A stretch of DNA of 64,000 nucleotides. Origin: Lachnospiraceae bacterium. Lineage in GTDB: Bacteria; Bacillota; Clostridia; Lachnospirales; Lachnospiraceae. Shown in pieces: positions 1 to 8,032 of the stretch. The DNA lies in assembly GCA_015057865.1 (NCBI GenBank), contig SVDH01000010.1, positions 1 through 64,000 on the forward strand, in the 5' to 3' direction. How positions within the stretch are numbered: the stretch's first letter is position 1; every line of letters starts with the position of its first letter. A program made the position numbers and the translations under genes. The notes beneath the pieces were generated by a model, which saw only the letters and a program-made list of their open reading frames with translations, had not been told where the DNA came from and made no database searches.

Positions 1-741
1 ATCCGGAACAAAGGACATCTGGCGTTAACACAGGCCGGACGGATCTTTTATGAAGACGCGTGCCGCATGACCTCAATGATGCGGAAAGCGGTCCAGCATA
101 CGCGCGCGGAATCTTCCGGCGCATCCGGAACCCTTACGATCGGATTCCCGCATGCGCAGTTTCTGAACGATTATGTGGTACAGCTCCGTCAGTTTACAAA
201 AGATCATCCGTTCATTGAGCTTTTGTTTACCACGCTCGACAGCAATACCCTTGCAGAAAAGACAAGTGATGGTTCCATCGATATTGCCATCGATCGTGAA
301 ATCGTGTTTTCGCGTGATAATGCGATTGAATGGAAATTCCTTTACAGCGAAGACTTTTATGCTATCGTCAGCGAGCGCCATCCGTTTGCCAAAAAAGAGG
401 TCCTTGAACTGTCAGAGCTGAAGAACGAGCATATCCTCGCGATGAACCGCGAGACCAATCCCGGCATGTTTGACATGATCACACACCTTTTCATGGCTTA
501 TGATGCATTGCCAAACCTCATCGCGACTGCAAATTGTCATGAGACGACACTGATGCGCGCCCGCATGAATGAAGGCGTCGTTATTCTGATGCCTTCCCTG
601 TTTCGGGACAATATGCCGGACGATCTGGTAGTGGTCCCAATCAATGCGCCGCTCGCCTCGCATACCATCGGTCTTGCATGGAATGTCAAAAATGAAAACC
701 CGGCCCTGCCCATCTTTTTGGATTATTTCCATACCACATAA
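1..741 (+). CDS. LysR-family transcriptional regulator, 5'-truncated by the window edge
   Basis: Frame is open from base 1 (IRNKGHLALTQAGRIFYEDACRM..., LysR HTH C-terminal part) into a LysR substrate-binding domain. Confidence 0.85.
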   Translation: MRNKGHLALTQAGRIFYEDACRMTSMMRKAVQHTRAESSGASGTLTIGFPHAQFLNDYVVQLRQFTKDHPFIELLFTTLDSNTLAEKTSDGSIDIAIDREIVFSRDNAIEWKFLYSEDFYAIVSERHPFAKKEVLELSELKNEHILAMNRETNPGMFDMITHLFMAYDALPNLIATANCHETTLMRARMNEGVVILMPSLFRDNMPDDLVVVPINAPLASHTIGLAWNVKNENPALPIFLDYFHTT

Positions 742-771
742 AAAAAGCCCGGCTTACGCCGGGTTTTTTCA
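742..771 (+). terminator. Intrinsic terminator after the LysR gene
   Basis: aaaaaagcccggcttacgccgggttttttc hairpin with T-tract. Confidence 0.8.
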
Positions 772-782
772 ATGGATCTCCT

Positions 783-2078
783 TTAACGGTTATGGTAAAC
801 GCAAAACGGGATGAAATGTCCGTCCCGGTAAACATGAACCGAACAATGCATCGTTCTTGCAAGATCAAGTGTATCCGGATCCTGAAACAGCATCCCACTG
901 ATGCAAAAGCTCTGATCACTGATCGTCTTCCTCAATTCTCCCATGGAACCGGGCGGATATGACCCGTCCGGGATACGCGTCCACCGGTTCTTGACATGCA
1001 GCTGATTTTTCACTACATCATTCGGTCCGGCCGCATCACTGCAGCACCCTTCACTGTCCTCTGATGTAAGGCAGTGCAGACCGTCCTCTTTTCGCTGAAA
1101 CTCCGCATGGAATCCACAAAGCGGTGCATCACAGGCAGACGGCAGGATCTGGTCTCTCCGGATCAGTCCGTCACTTTGCGATTCGATCGCAGAAAGCATT
1201 TCCGGGATGGTGATCCGCCTCCCCTGTTCAAATCTTCCCGTATAGGTAACCGGCTGATAGTGCACGCCGCGGACAGCCGGCATGTGTGTATAAGCAAATT
1301 GAAGGATCGGTCCGATCTGATCATCATTGATCCCAGCGATCACAGTCGGAACCAGGACGACACCCAGCTGCGCTTCATCGCAATAACGGATCGCCTGCAT
1401 TTTTTGATCCAGCAAGGCCTGTCCGCGTACTTTTTGATATACTTCATCCGTCATGCCGTCAAACTGCAGGAATACACAGGATGTACCGGCTTGTGCCAGC
1501 GCTTTTGCAAAACCGAAGTCCTGCGCGATCCGAATACCATTGGTATTGAGCTGAATATATGCAAACCCCTTCTCTTTTGCATAAGATAGGATTTTTAAAA
1601 TATCCGGATGTACTGTCGGCTCTCCGCCGCTGATATGTAGGAATCTGCGCCCTTTCGCATAGATATCATCCAATGCGTCACAGACCTCTTCAAACGGCAT
1701 GTCCTCACCGGTTCCACCATCAGCAAAACAGTACGGGCAGCGCAGATTGCAGCGATTCGTAATGTCCAGGATCACACAGCAGGTCGGTGTCTGATGCTTT
1801 TCACACAACCCGCACACGTATGGACAATCCGGGTTTGCATACGGTTCCGGATGCCATCCCTCGCACCACTTTAAGAAATCTTTCGCATTTCCTCTCCAGA
1901 TATCCACTCCGTGTACACCGTGCACCGGGCAGAATTTCTCCAGACGCACGCCGTCCGGATATTGCATATATGCCGCAGGTACCCGCTTTTTACATACCGG
2001 GCATAACGAAGTTGTCTGGAATAATATTTTCATTGTCTGATAAGCCATTTTTTCTTTCCGATCATGTGTTCCTTGCAT
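783..2078 (-). CDS. Radical SAM protein, TrsS-like (molybdenum hydroxylase-associated cluster)
   Basis: CNLRCPYCF radical SAM motif, HISGGEPT, N-terminal CPVCKKRVPA and C-terminal CSVHVYRDGHFIPFC; likely start at MAYQTM (~2048). Confidence 0.85.
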   Translation of the reverse strand: MQGTHDRKEKMAYQTMKILFQTTSLCPVCKKRVPAAYMQYPDGVRLEKFCPVHGVHGVDIWRGNAKDFLKWCEGWHPEPYANPDCPYVCGLCEKHQTPTCCVILDITNRCNLRCPYCFADGGTGEDMPFEEVCDALDDIYAKGRRFLHISGGEPTVHPDILKILSYAKEKGFAYIQLNTNGIRIAQDFGFAKALAQAGTSCVFLQFDGMTDEVYQKVRGQALLDQKMQAIRYCDEAQLGVVLVPTVIAGINDDQIGPILQFAYTHMPAVRGVHYQPVTYTGRFEQGRRITIPEMLSAIESQSDGLIRRDQILPSACDAPLCGFHAEFQRKEDGLHCLTSEDSEGCCSDAAGPNDVVKNQLHVKNRWTRIPDGSYPPGSMGELRKTISDQSFCISGMLFQDPDTLDLARTMHCSVHVYRDGHFIPFCVYHNR

Positions 2079-3337
2079 TGATAATCTCTGGTTGCCGAGA
2101 CACAGGAAATTTCCATCCCTTTGTCAGAAAACAGTTTTTGTACCGCCTGTGAAACTGCCGTTTCCTTTGTGCGCTCATCCGGAAGCGTATATAAAATGAT
2201 CCGCAGCACTTCTTTTTCCATCATGCAGTCAAAATCGACCACCGCCGGATCCTGATAGACAGCCTCTGCGATGTCCCGAAGAAACAGCTCCCCTTTCGGC
2301 AGGGAGATGGCATTGGTTTTTCTCCCCCGGATCGTTTCGATCCTTTGCAGCGGGCTTCCACAGGCACAGGATGATGTCGTCATCCGTCCGATGTCTCCCG
2401 TACGGTAGCGCAAAAGCGGCATCGCTTCATGATGCAGCGTCGTCACAAGAATCTCTCCATAACCGTTTGCATCCGGTCTGTCAATCTCAAACAGGTGGTC
2501 GCACGCCCGCATATGATATCCGTCTGCGCCAAGGCATTCCACAGCACCGAACATGCAAAGCTCCGTCATCCCATAGTGTCTGAAAGTATGACAGTTCCAG
2601 TTCCTGCGAAGTCTCTGACAGATCGCCTCGGGCACATCATCTGCGCTCAGCAGCACACTCTTCGTCTGAAAATGCATGCCGTTCTTTTTCATATATCCTG
2701 CCAGCGCTGCCATCTGCTGGGGGACGCCGACCAGCACATCCGGCTGTATGCGGCATACCTGCGTGGCCGCATCTTCCAGATCCCGGATCTCTCCGTACAC
2801 ACTCGCCTGTACCTGCATCGGTTCCAGGCCGCGTGCCACATTATCCCCAATACTGCCCGGTCTTCCGCCTGACATCATCACGAGCACCTTATCTCCCGGC
2901 TCGCACATCACAGAAAACCCGGTCGGCGCAAATGCCATGGCCAGACGCAGGTCATTTTCTGTAAACGAAATCCGCTTCTGCTGTCCGTGTGTCCCGGTTG
3001 TCGGAACCGTCACGACCCTTCTGACGCGATCCGGATGAACACACTGGAATTTCCACTCCTGTCCGATAAGGTCTGTTTCTGATGTCGTCGGCAGGGCCTG
3101 AAAATCCTGCATGGAACGGATATCGCATGCTTCCATCCCCTTCAGATGCGCTTCGTAAAACCGACTGTTTTCTTTCAGATATGTGATCAGATTCCGCGCT
3201 GCCGCAAGCTGGTATTCGATAAGCCTTTCCTGCGACAATTCCTCCGGAGCAATCTGTAATCTCTGTGCCGTCCAAAGATCCACCGGTGAGCGCGCGATCG
3301 TCTTACATGATGTCATCCAATATCTCCAATGCTGCAT
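2030..3337 (-). CDS. Phenylacetate-CoA ligase (PaaK)-like AMP-dependent ligase, DVU_1553-like
   Basis: PaaK-like motifs YGMTE and LLRYRTGDIG; overlaps neighbours in an operon-like arrangement; start may be the internal MTSCKT. Confidence 0.75.
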   Translation of the reverse strand: MQHWRYWMTSCKTIARSPVDLWTAQRLQIAPEELSQERLIEYQLAAARNLITYLKENSRFYEAHLKGMEACDIRSMQDFQALPTTSETDLIGQEWKFQCVHPDRVRRVVTVPTTGTHGQQKRISFTENDLRLAMAFAPTGFSVMCEPGDKVLVMMSGGRPGSIGDNVARGLEPMQVQASVYGEIRDLEDAATQVCRIQPDVLVGVPQQMAALAGYMKKNGMHFQTKSVLLSADDVPEAICQRLRRNWNCHTFRHYGMTELCMFGAVECLGADGYHMRACDHLFEIDRPDANGYGEILVTTLHHEAMPLLRYRTGDIGRMTTSSCACGSPLQRIETIRGRKTNAISLPKGELFLRDIAEAVYQDPAVVDFDCMMEKEVLRIILYTLPDERTKETAVSQAVQKLFSDKGMEISCVSATRDYQCKEHMIGKKKWLIRQ

Positions 3338-3731
3338 TCACATAGTCCGGACAGCGTGATACAAACACGCCTGCCTGTTCTGCCTGTTCAAACGCGCCTT
3401 CCTCTGAAAAATCAAATCCTGTCAGCTCTCTGCAGACAAGCGATCCGCAGCGTTCGGCAAACTGTTCCTTAAATTCGGAAATCTTTTCGATCATACGCTG
3501 ATTTCCTTCTACGTCTCCCCATTCAAAGTGGCCGTATTCCGCACCGATCACCATCAGTGCCCCCGCCACACAGCCACAGACATCTCCGTGAAAGCAGCCT
3601 CCGCCAAACGGACCTGCCATCCGGAGCGCCGTATCTTTGTCGAGCCCAAGCTCATCTGCCCACTGACTGACCACGATCTGCGAGCAATGGATTTTTCCCG
3701 CAAACAGTTCCAATATCTCTTTCCTATCCAT
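3303..3731 (-). CDS. C_GCAxxG_C_C family (redox-type) protein, DVU_1555-like
   Basis: GPFGGGCFHGDVCGCVAGALMVIG motif with later conserved Cys. Confidence 0.8.
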   Translation of the reverse strand: MDRKEILELFAGKIHCSQIVVSQWADELGLDKDTALRMAGPFGGGCFHGDVCGCVAGALMVIGAEYGHFEWGDVEGNQRMIEKISEFKEQFAERCGSLVCRELTGFDFSEEGAFEQAEQAGVFVSRCPDYVNAALEILDDIM

Positions 3732-3807
3732 ACGTTTCTCCTTTCGGATCTTATATCCTCCATGATATAATTAAAAACAGAAATCCGGTTCTGTTAAGGA
3801 GGCTCTC

Positions 3808-4530
3808 ATGCACATGCAAGAACAGCTGCCGCTCCGTCCGGGCGGTCTGAATCTGACAAAACAGGCTGCATCTTTCGCAGGCTTAACATCCGCATCCCGT
3901 GTACTCGACATCGGATGCGGCAGGGGTGCTTCCCTGACATATCTTCACCGGGAATATGGCTGTCCGGTCACAGGGATCGACTGCTCCGTCACGGCCCTGG
4001 AAGCCGCCGGCAAACTGTTCTCCTGCGATCAGGAAACCTTCCCTGACCGGATGAACCATTTTGATCCGGCTGCTTCTGTAAACCTCCTTCTGACAGATGC
4101 ATCTGCACTTCCTCTGCCGGATGCCTTCTTTGATTTTGTCATGATGGAGTGCACACTGACGCTGTTTGACGAGCCGATGAAAGCACTTTCTGAAGCCGCC
4201 CGTGTATTAAGTCCCGGCGGCTGGCTTTATGTTTCTGCACTGTGTCAGAAAAACCCGTCCGCATCCGATCAGATCGTGACAAACGGTCTTCTGCACACGG
4301 ACCTTTTCTGCGGATCACTGCATGCTCTCGGATTTGAAAAGAGCTCCTTTTGCATTTCCGACCAGACACCTGCTCTGATTCAGTTTGTTGCCGACATGAT
4401 CTTTCAACATGGCAGTCTGGATGCCTATTTCAAAAAAGCCTCTCTGCAAACGGACGGCTGCATTTTCAACTGCGCGATCGCGCCAAAAGAGACCGGCTAC
4501 GTCGCCATTTGGGCAAAACGTACCTCCTGA
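3808..4530 (+). CDS. Class I SAM-dependent methyltransferase, DVU_1556-like
   Basis: VLDIGCGRGASL motif I and later Rossmann methyltransferase motifs; preceded by AAGGAGG. Confidence 0.8.
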   Translation: MHMQEQLPLRPGGLNLTKQAASFAGLTSASRVLDIGCGRGASLTYLHREYGCPVTGIDCSVTALEAAGKLFSCDQETFPDRMNHFDPAASVNLLLTDASALPLPDAFFDFVMMECTLTLFDEPMKALSEAARVLSPGGWLYVSALCQKNPSASDQIVTNGLLHTDLFCGSLHALGFEKSSFCISDQTPALIQFVADMIFQHGSLDAYFKKASLQTDGCIFNCAIAPKETGYVAIWAKRTS

Positions 4531-4722
4531 TCATTTCTCTTCTAACTGCGCCTCTACCTCTACCATTTTCCCGTTTGCCAGATCCTGCGGGATGAAGACT
4601 CTCCCGCATTTCGGGCAGCGCGGCAGTTTTTCACTGAAATTCAGGGATAGATAATCAAAGACTACATTCTGTTCTGTTAATTCCATACCGCATTTCCGGC
4701 ATTTCCAGATTTCGTTTTCCAT
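4531..4722 (-). CDS. Small CxxC/CPKCG zinc-ribbon-like protein, DVU_1557-like
   Basis: 63 aa with two CxxC pairs (CRKCG, CPKCG); sits inside the cluster. Confidence 0.65.
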   Translation of the reverse strand: MENEIWKCRKCGMELTEQNVVFDYLSLNFSEKLPRCPKCGRVFIPQDLANGKMVEVEAQLEEK

Positions 4723-4789
4723 GTTCTGCTCCCTTATGTCTCGCCCGTCCGGTTATATTCCCGTATCTGTTCTTTTCGTCACCCTTTAA

Positions 4790-7072
4790 CTAGCGCTCAT
4801 CCTCCCGGATATGCATGCGATGCGCATACACTTCCCGCAGATGATAAATCTCATCTTCTTTCTGATATTTGACCCAGCAGGTGATGTAGTCTCCGACCAT
4901 CCGGCAAAGGACTTCTCCAAACTGGTTCTCAAAACCCTCTCCGGTTTCCTCATTGATGTAAATGGTTTTCTTCACATCACGAAGCGGGATCAGTAATCGC
5001 TCCATCTCTGATTGAACCGTCTCCGGCACTTCCACAGACAGCGCATCCCAGGGTTCTGTCTCCGGCCGGTACGCTTCGTTCCAATAGGTCTCCAGAATGC
5101 GTTGCTTGACAAACCGGTTATTCTCCCGTTTTTCTTCGAGGGTTGTCATCTTCCTGCGGGTTTGGTCCAGATGGAATATCAGATCCAGGATATGTCTGGT
5201 CTCTTTCCCGTGTGCGGCAAACACCTCCATACAGTTCACACAGTAGGTCAAAAACATCTCTTCGGATTCACTGCACCGCCGGTTTGCCACTTCATCATAA
5301 AAATCCGGATTGGCCAGTTGGATATGTCCGCCGTATCCGCAGCATTTTCCGTTGCTGTCATACGCCGTTACCATACCGCCTGTCCGGCCCGCCAGTTTTC
5401 GGACCGCTTCTTTTACTTCGCCCATACCGTATGCGGCACAGGGGTCAAAAACATCATATTTTGTCTGAGCCGCTTCCGGATCTGTGCCGGTCTCTGCAGT
5501 TCTGATCGTTCCGTCAGACAGTCCCAGTTCGAGCATTTCATACAGTGAGATCAGCGGAACTTCCGGAAGAAAACGTGCAAACGTCCGTCTGCAGCTTGCG
5601 CACGCATAAATGACAGCCGGGCTTCCCATCTGTTCCCAGTCTTCCCGCATCTTTTCAATATGTGAGACAAACTGATCCTCTTCTCCTGCCCAGAGCGCGG
5701 GAATGCCGCAGCATCCAAGCCAGATGCCGGTCTCCTTGTGCTGCCCCAGCAGCGCTTCATAGGATTTTAACGGGTAATCCGGATGAACTCCGCCCAGGCG
5801 GCACCCGGGGAAAAAGAGGTATGACGTTTCCTTTGCACCGTTTGGTGCCGGGCGCAGCAAAGCGCCTGAAGAGACTGCTTCTTCCATCTCCCGCATCCAG
5901 TATCCGTGAAATGCCGGCGGATACAGATTGCTCTTAACACGGTCTTTTCTGGACAGTTCAAATAACCCGCCGATATCCACATGCTCCTCACAGACCTGCG
6001 CACAGTGTCCACACTGATTGCAGGACCAGGTCTGTCTCGTGATACACGCCGTACTGACAGAATTTCTCGTCATGCCGTCCTGTGCCACATCGATCGCGAT
6101 GCGCGGCGGCTTTTTCTTAAACTTTGTCAGAAGGTCACAGTCCTTAAAACACTCCTCACAGTCACACTGCATACAGCGGGAGGCTTCGGTTTGTATTTCT
6201 TCTTTTGTATAAAACTCCCCTGTGGGCACAACATGCTCTGTCGGGGCTTCGTTTGGATGCGGCACATCCCTGCTGCATCCGGTCTTTTCCCAGTTTACTG
6301 ACGCATAGGAGGCATTTCCGGTCTGCAGCCAGGATTCCATCGCCTTTGAGATATCTAAAGTCTGCGCGATCCCGTCGATCCGTTCTGCGCCGGTCATCTC
6401 ACCACCCATAAAAATCCTGGGGATCCCGGTTGTCCCCAAAGAAGGATCCAGACTTTCCCGCAGTCCGAAGTCCTCTCCGTCCTTTCCGGTCGCTAAAAAG
6501 ACCACATCGAATGCATCCAGCTCCGACAGGTCCGCCACCTCCTGACCGAAACAGAATGTCACATCTGCAGATGCGAATTTGCGGATCCATTCTGCTTCAA
6601 ATGCAGGAAAACGCAAATGATCTCTGAGGCTTCCTCCCCAGCCCGGTTCTTTTTCAAACACTGTGACCGGGAACCGTTTTCTGCTCAGATGCAGTGCACA
6701 GGCAAGGCCTGCCGGTCCCGCGCCGACCACAGCTGCCCTCTGCGGCAAAGATTCCAGCGTATATGTTTTTCTCTCTTTGTTTTCATTTGAATTTGCGCAG
6801 GAACGCTCCAACAGACGGATATCGATCGTCTCTTCTCCGAGAACCGTCTTACGCTGGCAAACGTCCTGACAGGGATGCGGGCACAATTCACTGATCAGTA
6901 CGGGAAACGGCAGTGATTTGTTTAACTCCTGCGCAGCTGCGCCGATCCGTCCTTTTGCCGCTTTTTTCAGGAATGCTTTGATATCCAGATGAAACGGACA
7001 GGCAGCAATGCAAGTGGCCGGCTCTCCGTTGATACATTTTTCGGTAAACGCAAATGCCTCTTCTCTTTTCAT
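4790..7072 (-). CDS. Pyridine nucleotide-disulfide oxidoreductase / FeS dicluster / CCG-domain fusion protein
   Basis: N-terminal FeS segment, VVGAGPAGLACALHLSR FAD motif, CNQCGHCAQVC and CMQCDCEECFKDC FeS motifs, C-terminal CCG domains (GCCGIPALW, CCGYGGH). Confidence 0.8.
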   Translation of the reverse strand: MKREEAFAFTEKCINGEPATCIAACPFHLDIKAFLKKAAKGRIGAAAQELNKSLPFPVLISELCPHPCQDVCQRKTVLGEETIDIRLLERSCANSNENKERKTYTLESLPQRAAVVGAGPAGLACALHLSRKRFPVTVFEKEPGWGGSLRDHLRFPAFEAEWIRKFASADVTFCFGQEVADLSELDAFDVVFLATGKDGEDFGLRESLDPSLGTTGIPRIFMGGEMTGAERIDGIAQTLDISKAMESWLQTGNASYASVNWEKTGCSRDVPHPNEAPTEHVVPTGEFYTKEEIQTEASRCMQCDCEECFKDCDLLTKFKKKPPRIAIDVAQDGMTRNSVSTACITRQTWSCNQCGHCAQVCEEHVDIGGLFELSRKDRVKSNLYPPAFHGYWMREMEEAVSSGALLRPAPNGAKETSYLFFPGCRLGGVHPDYPLKSYEALLGQHKETGIWLGCCGIPALWAGEEDQFVSHIEKMREDWEQMGSPAVIYACASCRRTFARFLPEVPLISLYEMLELGLSDGTIRTAETGTDPEAAQTKYDVFDPCAAYGMGEVKEAVRKLAGRTGGMVTAYDSNGKCCGYGGHIQLANPDFYDEVANRRCSESEEMFLTYCVNCMEVFAAHGKETRHILDLIFHLDQTRRKMTTLEEKRENNRFVKQRILETYWNEAYRPETEPWDALSVEVPETVQSEMERLLIPLRDVKKTIYINEETGEGFENQFGEVLCRMVGDYITCWVKYQKEDEIYHLREVYAHRMHIREDER

Positions 7073-7076
7073 GCAA

Positions 7077-8015
7077 TCACTCTCCCGGCATATAATACAG
7101 CATGATCTTCATCGTCCCGCCACAGACCATGCCTTCATCAGAAGCAACATCATTTGTCAGATCCAGAAGCATGCTTTTATCCTGCTTCTTTAAAAAAACG
7201 TTTCTTGCCTGCATCGTCACTTCATGTTCTCCGCAGCCGCCGCCAACTGTCCCATAGCTTTTACCCAAACGGTCTATGGCCATAATGGCGCCCGTCTTTA
7301 CCGGCGCTGAACCTGAGCGTCCGACGACCAGCGCGATTACTTTTTCTTCGTTGTTCTCCACATACTCCAAAAAGACCGGATCCGCATTGGTCTGGTCAAG
7401 CATGTCCTTTGTGCGATTGTTCTTTTCGCTCCGGACTTTGATCAGTTCTGCAAGGATCGAGATCCCGATCTCTTCCGGCGTAACAGCCCCAATCGACAGT
7501 CCGATCGGCGTATAGATCTGATCCAGCCGTTCTCTTTCATATCCTTCCTCTTCGAGTGCGTCCATCAACTGGATCACTCTTCTTTTGGAACCGATCTGTC
7601 CAACATAAGCCGGCATCGGTTTTTTCTTATCCAAAAGCGCACGAAGGCACAGTACATCATGCCTGTGCCCTCGTGTAACAACGACAACAAAATCTGTCTC
7701 ACGAATCTTGATTTTATCGATCGCATTTTCAAAACTGTCACAAATGACCTCATCCGCATCCGGAAAAAGACCGTGATTCGCAAAAGACGGTCTGTCATCT
7801 GTCACTACGACATAGAATTCCAATGCGGACGCAAACCGGCACAATGCCTGTGCCACATATCCGCACCCAAGGATGATCAGACGGGTCGGCTTCTGAAACA
7901 GCCGCTTATACTCCTGTCCGGCATCCTCTCCCGGAAACACCAGCTCCGTTGATTCGCCCTTTTCATATCGATTCTTTATAGTCCGTAACGCCAGCAAAAA
8001 TTCTTTTCGATCCAT
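7077..8015 (-). CDS. XdhC/CoxI family protein with reversed domain order
   Basis: N-terminal Rossmann LIILGCGYVAQALC; C-terminal CoxI-type SGSAPVKTGAIMAI...GTVGGGCGE. Confidence 0.85.
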   Translation of the reverse strand: MDRKEFLLALRTIKNRYEKGESTELVFPGEDAGQEYKRLFQKPTRLIILGCGYVAQALCRFASALEFYVVVTDDRPSFANHGLFPDADEVICDSFENAIDKIKIRETDFVVVVTRGHRHDVLCLRALLDKKKPMPAYVGQIGSKRRVIQLMDALEEEGYERERLDQIYTPIGLSIGAVTPEEIGISILAELIKVRSEKNNRTKDMLDQTNADPVFLEYVENNEEKVIALVVGRSGSAPVKTGAIMAIDRLGKSYGTVGGGCGEHEVTMQARNVFLKKQDKSMLLDLTNDVASDEGMVCGGTMKIMLYYMPGE

Positions 8016-8032
8016 AAGGGCTCCTCCTGTTT

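Noticed and set aside
783-2078. Selenocysteine insertion in the radical SAM gene
   Set aside because: No in-frame UGA interrupts the ORF, and the stop is TAA
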